13,465 nt of DNA. Origin: JAGVNX01 sp035290965 (GTDB lineage: Archaea; Iainarchaeota; Iainarchaeia; Iainarchaeales; GCA-2688035). Below, in pieces: positions 8,401 through 12,671 of the stretch. Location: contig DATDTD010000050.1 of assembly GCA_035290965.1 (NCBI GenBank), positions 1-13,465 of the forward strand, given 5' to 3'. The notes below the pieces were generated by a model, which was not told where the DNA came from, made no database searches, and saw only the letters and a program-made list of their open reading frames with translations. Numbering within the stretch: the first letter of the stretch is position 1; every line of letters begins with the position of its first letter. The translations under genes and the position numbers were made by a program.

Positions 8401-10551
8401 CCTGTAAATGCTTTTTCTTGTATTGACTGCAATCAGGCCCCATTCAAATTCTATTGTTTCTTCTGAAACAGTGTTTCCATCAGAGGTTTTAATTGAAACA
8501 GAATAAGTGCCGGGCTTGAAACTGCGCGGCCTTTCCGCAAAAACAAAAAAATGCCCTGTTTCCTTTTTCTTAATGCTCTCCTGAGAAATTTCCCGCGCAG
8601 TTCCGTCCGGAAGATTCATTGCCGCCTCGATTGGAACATCAACGGGAGTTTCAACTATAGGCTCTCCGCCGAGCGCTTTTGAAGGCTCTGGCTCTTCGGA
8701 AAAAGAAACTTCAAAGTAAGGCAAATCGTTCGCGGCAAAGCCGAAGGCTTTTTTTTGCACTAACATTTTTATTTTCCCGATTTTTCGCGCAACAGGCTCT
8801 TTTTCTTTTTCTATTGCAAAAACATTAGTTCCCGAAACAAGACGGATTTCAAAAACCCTTTCCCATGCCCCAATGCATTTTTGTGTTTCCGGATTCCATT
8901 CAGTGCACTTGAAAAGCTTTTTCCAGGCATTTTCATCGCTTGGAACTGCAAATCCGCCTGAAATCACGAAGCCTGTTTTCAGCTCAAAAGCCTTTTCAAA
9001 TTCCAATTGTTTTTTTGCTTCAAAATTTTTGTCTGTTAGGGTTTCATTTGCATCGGAAATTTTTTGTTCAAACAAATTGCCAGGATTCAGTTCTGTTAAT
9101 TCCAGAAGTGTTCCGTTGTGGTCTATTGAAATTCCCTGCAAAAAAGCGCCTGAAATTGCCTGCCCGTAAAAAACAATGTTTGCATCAAAAATTTTCTGCG
9201 CAATTTCAACAGGCTCCGAGGAACTTAAAACAGGCTCTCCGTTAAGGTCAAACAACTGCATTTCCGCGGGAACATTTGAAGGAACGACAATAAATGTTTC
9301 TATAATCTGTTCAGGAACAGGAACATTCAAATCGGGAACAGCAATATTCTCATCGGGAACAGGAACATTCAAATCGGGAACAACAAAATCATTGGCATCA
9401 CCAAGCCCGCAAACAGGATTATTCCAGCCAACAGGAACAACACCGTTAAAATCGCAGAAAGAATTAACATCGGGAACAAAAACATTCTCGTCAGGAACAG
9501 GAACATTCAAATCTTCAGAAACAACAACATTCCCATCAGGAACAGGAACATTCAAGTCTGCATTGGCAGTGTTTTCATCGGCGGGTGCCTGATTCAAATC
9601 CGAAGAGCCATTGCCAATGTCCTGCGGGATTTCATTTTCAATGCGCTCTGCCGCCTGCGCAAGCGCGATTTCAGAAACTGTTTCAGGCACAAAAACAGTG
9701 TTTGCGCCCGAATCTGTTTCCTGCCATTCTGAACCGCAGGCTGACGAATCTGAAAGCCATGCGGGGCAATAGAACCATTTTGCGGGAGAGGGAATGCTTT
9801 TCAAAAAAATATTTTTTTCCGCGGAAAGCCCGAAGGCAACCTGAATGATTTTTTCCGCCTTGAAAAATTTTTCCGCAATCTGAAAGTCCTGCGGGGGAGC
9901 TTCGGAAAAAACAGCGAGCGTTGAATCCTTATCAACAGGCATCTGCGAAAAAACTATTTCAGAAACCTCGTAATCCAGGAGCTGTAGCTTTGCGCTGTAA
10001 GTTCCTTCGGGAACTCCCAGGGGGTCGCCGCTTGAAACTGCTTTTGTTTCAAGCGTTGAAGAATCCTGCAGGTAAAAGGCGCTTAAAACATTGGAAGGCG
10101 TTAAAGTGAAAATACGCAGATCGCCCGAAGGCTGCTGTGCTGCCTCCCGCCCTGAGTTTGCAACAAAAATTTCAAGGGTTTTTTTCGAGCAGGAAGCAGA
10201 AGAGCACGCGGTAATTTCAAAGGAATAATTTCCGTCGGGAACAGTGCCTGAGTCCCATTCTAATGCCCAGTTTTCTTCTGCGGAAAAATTTTTTTCAAAC
10301 TCGGGGAGAGAATCCGACAAAAGCCTTATTTTCATGCCAGTAATTTCTTCGGGAGAATCCGGCTTTGCAATTACAATCATTGCACCCGAAACAGTTTCTC
10401 CGGAAAAGGGCGCAATTATGGAAAAAGCGGGTTCCTGCATTTGCCCTGTCTGTGCAATAGCCCAGAACACAAAAATAAAAAGCAATAACGGCAGAAAAAA
10501 TTTTGCATGCAGAAAAAATTTTGCCCTGCCGCCAAAAAAAACAGTTTTCAT
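2335..10551 (-). CDS. Giant secreted multidomain protein with MG2-like domain and two beta-helix units
   Basis: About 2738 aa, presumably exported and displayed at the cell surface. Order: signal peptide (~1-35, hydrophobic FFLPLLLFIFVFWAIA); Ig-like domain (~38-125, VPDGNYSFEITA); mixed beta region; low-complexity linker of DLNVPVPDEN repeats (~320-415); beta region with C..W..C; MG2-like macroglobulin domain (~704-816, RKSIYRPSETAEFEIVV); jelly-roll-like segment (~985-1135); Ig-like stretch; beta-helix unit A (~1272-1675) plus Ig-like domain (~1758-1873); beta-helix unit B (~1883-2325) plus Ig-like domain (~2418-2530); and a Cys-rich tail (2687-2738, eight Cys). The coils repeat FYNNTxxNN and GGG(A/I), similar to the FxxN and GGA(I/L) repeats of polymorphic membrane proteins. 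The ATG at 10551 gives the signal peptide; the frame is open to 10662 but without a better start. There is no C-terminal anchor. Likely an adhesin or surface-structure protein; no enzyme motif was seen. Confidence 0.88.
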   Translation of the reverse strand: MKTVFFGGRAKFFLHAKFFLPLLLFIFVFWAIAQTGQMQEPAFSIIAPFSGETVSGAMIVIAKPDSPEEITGMKIRLLSDSLPEFEKNFSAEENWALEWDSGTVPDGNYSFEITACSSASCSKKTLEIFVANSGREAAQQPSGDLRIFTLTPSNVLSAFYLQDSSTLETKAVSSGDPLGVPEGTYSAKLQLLDYEVSEIVFSQMPVDKDSTLAVFSEAPPQDFQIAEKFFKAEKIIQVAFGLSAEKNIFLKSIPSPAKWFYCPAWLSDSSACGSEWQETDSGANTVFVPETVSEIALAQAAERIENEIPQDIGNGSSDLNQAPADENTANADLNVPVPDGNVVVSEDLNVPVPDENVFVPDVNSFCDFNGVVPVGWNNPVCGLGDANDFVVPDLNVPVPDENIAVPDLNVPVPEQIIETFIVVPSNVPAEMQLFDLNGEPVLSSSEPVEIAQKIFDANIVFYGQAISGAFLQGISIDHNGTLLELTELNPGNLFEQKISDANETLTDKNFEAKKQLEFEKAFELKTGFVISGGFAVPSDENAWKKLFKCTEWNPETQKCIGAWERVFEIRLVSGTNVFAIEKEKEPVARKIGKIKMLVQKKAFGFAANDLPYFEVSFSEEPEPSKALGGEPIVETPVDVPIEAAMNLPDGTAREISQESIKKKETGHFFVFAERPRSFKPGTYSVSIKTSDGNTVSEETIEFEWGLIAVNTRKSIYRPSETAEFEIVVLDSASYGVAGAEVSMALVSPSGKTEILSTSNGKILETTSSGIYVAKAVVSEEGTYDVQVQATAPSIDTAIQTGFLVAQDFDFDIIRLTATKIDPAWQPISVELQLTALHGQKTVNVKEFVPKEFFVMPKKIVLEKQNGEETTEEQIDDPRVSILQAETEQIIEWENVEFDAEGKAALNYSYSVPGRKPWLYLLGPIEIYEEDSNNSFSEARAWMVAVDATPNTVFYFKASADFAATEPMPNASASGDSFVQNDWAGYGMNDTASASSENRSNTEYGGASGNLAIASYTSPPLVAQTIGAGTWAVGGRFSESGTNDDLQLRAAIYGWTTADAKGTVVVAPTSEGTEFTGTNIRLAAAGSQITFARGDKIVAEIEFYGITPVSAIGTTNWGLNYNDANLTAPATIRIAGDLNTGIISPANNSSKINTTAFDVNVLGSCRNYSCGDTNVQLQYCVAPAGGCTGRWFDMNTASASPLYVSSGLASRRDNLMNDADTNYFPLQVTPTAVGTYTIRSKIDSNWSADVNYSNLTNMDVNVTILANLTTNYIKSVCNTGDANVTWYDGNTYFLNVDGNVDIENCQLTILPGAVVKYKANGPISAGSFLRVWNKGVLKAQGTSANKIVFTSQNDDSAGQTISGSSGTPNRADYNSAFWLSPSAGVTSDANDFFDLNIGFARQAIVVSRTVNSIYDSNIHDNNSGTKNGAGVILNMGVIASFYNNTIKDNNSTSGLGTGIYNAGTIPSFYNNIISNNSAINGGGAVYNGGTITDFYGNLISGNSTTSGNGAGVTSAATTTLTNFFNNTLSNNRSTSGGGAALYSSVSTTNIYNNTFSNNSTITGKGGAVNFFGGTVTLTVGSLYNNIFKKNSASSGGALYLFGSGDEGSCLSNATITNLYNNTFFDSNSNAIGGGAIMLDTSQVAGEKCAILTNFKNNILSYSYGTAVQSTKGIISTPNNNAYWANDANTSGFTEGAATLYLGATPFIDDGSDRNFLYNSYGIAQLQGNGDNAIGTDSWFQGRTVRFDNRLDYGRTAGFHYDQNSPYVFVVNPAVGTYEPGNISIDFNVSSNSVNSVVNIDLNVLKSATLDQNVLYLYQNYASWTCNAALPNTTMDSNCTYVWDASGAAVDTNYLVQARAIDGNGTGIYAQINSFRIETPANPLLTTYTKSICNSGDANVTWYDGNTYFLNVDGNVDVENCQLTILPGAVVKYVANGPISAGSFLRILNKGVLKAQGTSASKIVFTSQNDDSVGQTVAGSTGTPVPADYNTAIWFSNSAGITSDANSFSDLNIGFAMQALVIRRYIGEIHDNNIHDNNGGSLSGVGIVVSAGTVDNMYNNTVKNNRATSGRYVGVAINGGVVRNFYNNTITNNSSNGTAPGMFLIGSTNNFYGNIISRNVLTGAVGAYVGGLVLGGTAIITNFYDNTLNNNKGGWGGAMQCSSTFSTTITNFYNNTFNDNNAARGAGLYVGCGITNLYNNTFSNNSTTNHGAGIWVQKEILNFYDNTISSNSSATDGGGMYLIAGIESFYNNVIKNNSADINGGGIYDKNIIQNFYNNTFFNNSAAAGGAIHTQDLNGILLNAYNNIFAYNTGTAVSTSGGELDSNFNAFWANDTNTAGYTEGTQSVYLGATPFASDSTTDTNSDRNFLLNSYGIAQLQGIGSSSTGTDSWFQGRTVRYDNRLDYNRTPGWHADQNSPYIFVVNPAVGTYSPGNILIDFNVSSNSVNSVVNLDLNILKSATLDQNVLYLYQNYGSWTCNAALPNTTMDSNCTYVWDASAATVDTNYLVQARAIDGNGTEIYRQLNSFVIASVNYSFALMLPSSGCTNGKGRIDSGSGACQKGYFEATDLTGLADQNKVDPEGQTSLIPFFVYDNQSTSSSDFNVMLDFNQSLSPTLHLKVSKIYAGWAWACTGNTDSNCTEVIPLTTRNIGIATYTGNTQDLNIFIWGDFNSAAVGRADVNVRSSTAQCTAASQCPKNTCYAQTCTGGICGQTFIANGQEDPGYCDGGATCDGAGHCVLA
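2965..4900 (-). repeat. Tandem unit B: beta-helix plus Ig-like domain
   Basis: Second copy of the large internal repeat of the giant protein. It starts with the cap KSICNSGDANVTWYDGNTYF and continues through about eleven FYNN-type coils (for example NFYNNTFNDNN, NLYNNTFSNN, SFYNNVIKNN). It then passes the GTDSWFQGRTVRYDNRLDY segment and ends in an Ig-like domain with CTYVWDAS and YLVQARAIDGNGT. The flanks are almost identical to unit A in DNA; the coil array is not. Confidence 0.85.
3068..3133. repeat. 66-bp exact direct repeat, copy B (copy A at 5024-5089)
   Basis: The sequence beginning GCGTCCCAGACATAAGTACA is identical over 66 bases to 5024-5089, 1956 bp away. Further exact blocks follow in the same register: 3138-3180 with 5094-5136 (43 bp) and 3209-3249 with 5165-5205 (41 bp). 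They encode the Ig-like domain after each beta-helix. Confidence 0.9.
4915..6745 (-). repeat. Tandem unit A: beta-helix plus Ig-like domain
   Basis: First copy of the internal repeat. It opens with the cap KSVCNTGDANVTWYDGNTYF, followed by LTILPGAVVKY and GVLKAQGTSANKIVFTSQND, a typical N-terminal entry into a right-handed beta-helix. About nine coils follow (SFYNNTIKDNN, DFYGNLISGN, NIYNNTFSNN and others) with interspersed GGGAVY/GGGAIM turns. It then has GTDSWFQGRTVRFDNRLDY and the Ig-like domain. The coil number differs from unit B (about nine against eleven, counted by eye). Confidence 0.85.
5024..5089. repeat. 66-bp exact direct repeat, copy A (copy B at 3068-3133)
   Basis: Identical to 3068-3133; see that entry for the neighbouring exact blocks. 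Such long exact identity between copies whose intervening coils have diverged points to recent duplication or gene conversion of the inter-helix domain. Confidence 0.9.
9311..9600 (-). repeat. Low-complexity DLNVPVPDEN linker repeat
   Basis: The DNA element CAGGAACAGGAACATTCAAAT and close variants recur near 9312, 9356, 9495 and 9538, encoding DLNVPVPDENxxVPDLNVPVP in the giant protein (about residues 320-415). The Pro/Asp/Asn composition indicates an extended, acidic, flexible stalk between the N-terminal Ig-like domains and the rest. A short Cys-containing insert (VNSFCDFNG to NNPVCGLG) interrupts the repeats. Confidence 0.8.
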
Positions 10552-10571
10552 GCAATAGAATAAGCTTTTTT

Positions 10572-10592
10572 GATTATTAATCCTTTTTATTA
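10572..10592 (-). promoter_or_regulatory. Candidate core promoter of the giant gene operon
   Basis: On the minus strand CTAATAAAAAGG (about 10583-10593) and ATTAATAATC just downstream are the only TATA-like elements at a suitable distance from the ATG at 10551. They would give a leader of about 0-12 nt. No Shine-Dalgarno lies next to the ATG. Weaker than the other two TATA boxes, so the exact element is uncertain. Confidence 0.35.
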
Positions 10593-10740
10593 GGAAACAA
10601 TTAATCACTCCTGCAAAAAAATCCGGAAAAACCGCAAAAAAAAACAGAAGAAAGGCAGCCATTGAATCATGCAGGCAAATTAGTTGTTAAAAAAAATAAA
10701 CAAAAGCCAGTGAAAAATAATTTTTTAAAAAGCCGCGCAA

Positions 10741-10760
10741 GAGAAAAGTTTATAAATAAC
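10741..10760 (+). promoter_or_regulatory. TATA/BRE core promoter of the 222-aa secreted protein gene
   Basis: GAGAAAA followed by GTTTATAAATAAC is a textbook archaeal BRE-TATA pair, and the 13-mer is identical to the one controlling the operon at 1316. Transcription should begin near 10780, leaving a leader of about 28 nt that contains the ribosome-binding site at 10797-10803. The rest of the 257-bp divergent intergenic region (10552-10808) is AT-rich with no gene seen. Confidence 0.7.
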
Positions 10761-10796
10761 AAGATTGTAATAGATACAGAAAATAAATCAACTTCA

Positions 10797-10803
10797 AAAG
10801 GTG
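10797..10803 (+). promoter_or_regulatory. Ribosome-binding site fixing the start at 10809
   Basis: AAAGGTG lies 5 nt before the ATG at 10809 and is complementary to the archaeal anti-Shine-Dalgarno (3'-UCCUCCAC). It rules out the in-frame upstream ATG at 10662, which lacks such a site and lies before the TATA box. Confidence 0.65.
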
Positions 10804-10808
10804 TTTTC

Positions 10809-11477
10809 ATGAAAAATTCTTCAAAAATTCTTGTTTTAAGCGTTTTTTTAATAAGCTTTTTTTTGTTTTCTTCTTTTGTTTCGGCAACAATTTCCCCGAC
10901 AACAATGACCTGGGTTGTGCCATCGTCAAAATCAATACTTGTTAGCTACGGGGGAAGCTGCAGCGCTACTGCATTTTTCTTTGTGGAAACAAACGCCACA
11001 GAAGACAATGATACCGACGGCAATGCAGCGAGAATATTGCCTTATAACCTCAGGAGCGGCGGCAGCGCCTGCCAGGCGCAAACAACAGCGCCAATAGTTA
11101 TAACCAATAACGGGAACGCTACTACAAATATTGATGTAAACTTTAATGATAACATAGACACAAATATCTGGCTGAAGGTCTGGATGGGAAATGGCGATGC
11201 TGCAACAGATTGCGGCGCAGCTGATGCATTCGGCGGCTATTCAAAGCTTTGCGCTCTTCCAGGAGCAGCAGATACCACTACTCCAGTGGCTTACACAACC
11301 TGCAGGGATTTTAACAGCAGCAATGAAACAACGACAGTAAGGCTGATATCAAGCTTGCCAGTTTTAGACACTAATCATCTCTGCGTTTCCGGAGAACTAA
11401 TGGGGCCTGTAATTACATTGCCGTCAAACGTCCTTGCCGGAGACCATAACGGAACATTCAACACAATGACAGACTAA
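10809..11477 (+). CDS. Secreted cysteine-containing surface protein, unknown family
   Basis: A 222-aa exported protein. Residues 1-26 are a signal peptide (MKNSSK, then ILVLSVFLISFFLFSSFVSA, probable cleavage after A26). The mature part begins TISPTTMTWVVPSSKSI and is Thr/Asn/Asp-rich beta sequence with six cysteines, likely paired, and several N-x-S/T sequons (for example NATTN, NSSNET). It has no membrane span after the signal peptide and ends at NTMTD, so it is secreted or held non-covalently. The start follows a good ribosome-binding site and a strong TATA box. The gene is divergent from the giant gene and is followed, after 81 bp, by a paralogue of the gene that follows the giant. That parallel suggests it plays the role of the secreted partner here. 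The N-terminal TWVVPSSKSI resembles TWITPQTTSI of the last gene in the window. Confidence 0.8.
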   Translation: MKNSSKILVLSVFLISFFLFSSFVSATISPTTMTWVVPSSKSILVSYGGSCSATAFFFVETNATEDNDTDGNAARILPYNLRSGGSACQAQTTAPIVITNNGNATTNIDVNFNDNIDTNIWLKVWMGNGDAATDCGAADAFGGYSKLCALPGAADTTTPVAYTTCRDFNSSNETTTVRLISSLPVLDTNHLCVSGELMGPVITLPSNVLAGDHNGTFNTMTD

Positions 11478-11510
11478 ATAGAACTTGCTTTTCGCAATCC
11501 CGCACCAGCA

Positions 11511-11537
11511 TATTCTTTTTTATTCTTTTTTCTTTAT
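11511..11537 (+). terminator. Oligo-T terminator after the 222-aa gene
   Basis: TATTCTTTTT occurs twice in tandem, followed by TTCTTTAT, giving two T-rich runs 36-60 bases after the stop. Archaeal oligo-T termination is plausible. The following gene lies very close, so read-through to it is also possible. Confidence 0.45.
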
Positions 11538-11545
11538 CTTACATT

Positions 11546-11550
11546 GAAGG
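11546..11550 (+). promoter_or_regulatory. Ribosome-binding site for the start at 11559
   Basis: GAAGG ends 8 nt before the ATG at 11559. This favours that ATG over an in-frame TTG at 11544, which overlaps the site itself. Confidence 0.5.
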
Positions 11551-11558
11551 CAATAAAC

Positions 11559-12554
11559 ATGGAAAACACGGATAATGCAAATATTCCGAAGAAATCCGGA
11601 AAAACCCGCATTCTTGCATTATCCGCAATTGTAATAGTGATTGCTGTTTTTTCTCTGGCATTTGTTTTTTTCCAGCAAAACCCATTGCAGAATTCCGCGG
11701 GCGCAATTGCGGCTCCGCAGATTTCAGGGCCTTCAATGAAAACCGCAACAGACAATACCACGCTTCAAAACATTGAAATGCAGAGCGATGTAATCGACCC
11801 TTCGCAGTTTATTTTGAGAGAGGACTATTTTAAAGAGGTTTTCAGGCCGCGCAGGGAAACATACAAGTTATTGGAAAAAGCGGCTGATTTTCTGAAAAAG
11901 CCTGTTTCAGAAGTTCCGGCTTATTTCAGTTTGAACAGCGAGGAAGAAATTTTTTCCGAACTGCCCGCACTCGCAGCAGATTTCAGCGAAATTGCTTATT
12001 TGCTTGCACAGGGACAATATTTCAATCTTGCTTTGCTTGACGAAACATATTACAAGCAGCCGGAATTTTACCCTAATTTTAAAACTCTTGGAGTAAGATA
12101 CTGGACAAGGCCGGATCCAAAATACTGGGTTGCAAACGGCTATGGCACATATCCTGCGGAGCAGTGGGATACGCTTGAAAAAGGCAAGAATGAGGAATTC
12201 AGGGGCGTTGTGTTTTTTTATGCCGGCTGGGGCGTGCAAACCTACCAGGGAATTTCCTTAAGGGCAGACACTGAATCGCAAAAATATTTTGACCTTGAAA
12301 TAACGCCAAAAACATTTTTGCTTGAACCGACTTTTGCAAAATTCGGAAAAAACTGGGCTTACAAGGTTGAAATAACCGGAAAGCTGAAGCCCGACACTCC
12401 GCCTGGAACTTATTCCATCGGAATCAATGTGGAGATTCCGCCGCGCGAACTAAGGGACAAATGGAACGCAGAACACCCGAGCCTTTATTTTGACGGCGCA
12501 GGAATAATAAAGGCGAGCGGAAACCAGATCCAGTTGAACATAACAGTAAAATAA
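11559..12554 (+). CDS. Single-span membrane protein with the QPEFYxNF/GYG domain (paralogue of the gene at 1493)
   Basis: A 331-aa protein. A polar N-terminus (MENTDNANIPKKSGKTR) precedes one membrane span at ~18-38 (ILALSAIVIVIAVFSLAFVFF). A disordered-looking stretch and a helical segment (~80-150, REDYFKEVFRPRRETYKLLE) lead to the extracytoplasmic domain: QPEFYPNF (167-174), VRYWTRPDPKYW, NGYGTYP, GVVFFYAGWGVQTYQGISL, FLLEPTFAKFGKNWAYKVEI, TPPGTYSIGINVEIPP and HPSLYF...IQLNITVK. The core aligns throughout with the 274-aa protein downstream of the giant gene, which lacks most of the helical segment. The stretch PPGTYSIGINV looks like the end of an Ig-like beta-sandwich. No catalytic motif is evident. 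Likely an anchor, assembly factor or receptor for a secreted partner encoded just upstream; the function is inferred only from layout. Confidence 0.85.
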   Translation: MENTDNANIPKKSGKTRILALSAIVIVIAVFSLAFVFFQQNPLQNSAGAIAAPQISGPSMKTATDNTTLQNIEMQSDVIDPSQFILREDYFKEVFRPRRETYKLLEKAADFLKKPVSEVPAYFSLNSEEEIFSELPALAADFSEIAYLLAQGQYFNLALLDETYYKQPEFYPNFKTLGVRYWTRPDPKYWVANGYGTYPAEQWDTLEKGKNEEFRGVVFFYAGWGVQTYQGISLRADTESQKYFDLEITPKTFLLEPTFAKFGKNWAYKVEITGKLKPDTPPGTYSIGINVEIPPRELRDKWNAEHPSLYFDGAGIIKASGNQIQLNITVK

Positions 12555-12671
12555 AGTTTTCCCAAGCTGATTCTTGCCGCAGGCAAAGCAGAAATTTCTT
12601 AAAACAAAAGAACTGCTTTCAATTGCCGCGCAACAGTAAAATAAATAAGCAGTAAAGCAATAATATTGCTG
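12555..12671. other. Intergenic region with a 14-bp repeat of the preceding gene's 3' end
   Basis: This 117-bp gap holds AACAGTAAAATAAA (12632-12645), which repeats the last bases of the upstream gene (12542-12555). It also has a short TTGCC-GCA-GGCAA hairpin at 12574-12586. No T-run typical of a terminator was seen. Confidence 0.5.
12636..12649 (+). promoter_or_regulatory. Candidate TATA box of the Thr/Asn-rich surface protein gene
   Basis: AGTAAAATAAATAA is centred about 29 bp before the ATG at 12672, which would give a leaderless or nearly leaderless mRNA. No Shine-Dalgarno is seen before that ATG, in agreement. The match to a TATA box is moderate. Confidence 0.35.

Noticed and set aside
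9176..9592. Plus-strand frame with repeated SGTGTFKSG
   Set aside because: It is the antisense reading of the DLNVPVPDEN stalk of the giant protein; its repeats are explained by that gene.
10552..10662. Upstream start of the giant gene at 10662
   Set aside because: It would put about 37 residues before a clear signal peptide starting at 10551. A GGAGTGAT string at about 10606-10614 resembles a ribosome-binding site but has no well-placed start codon.
10662..10808. N-terminal extension of the 222-aa protein from 10662
   Set aside because: The TATA box at 10748-10760 and the ribosome-binding site at 10797 lie inside it, and the signal peptide starts at 10809.
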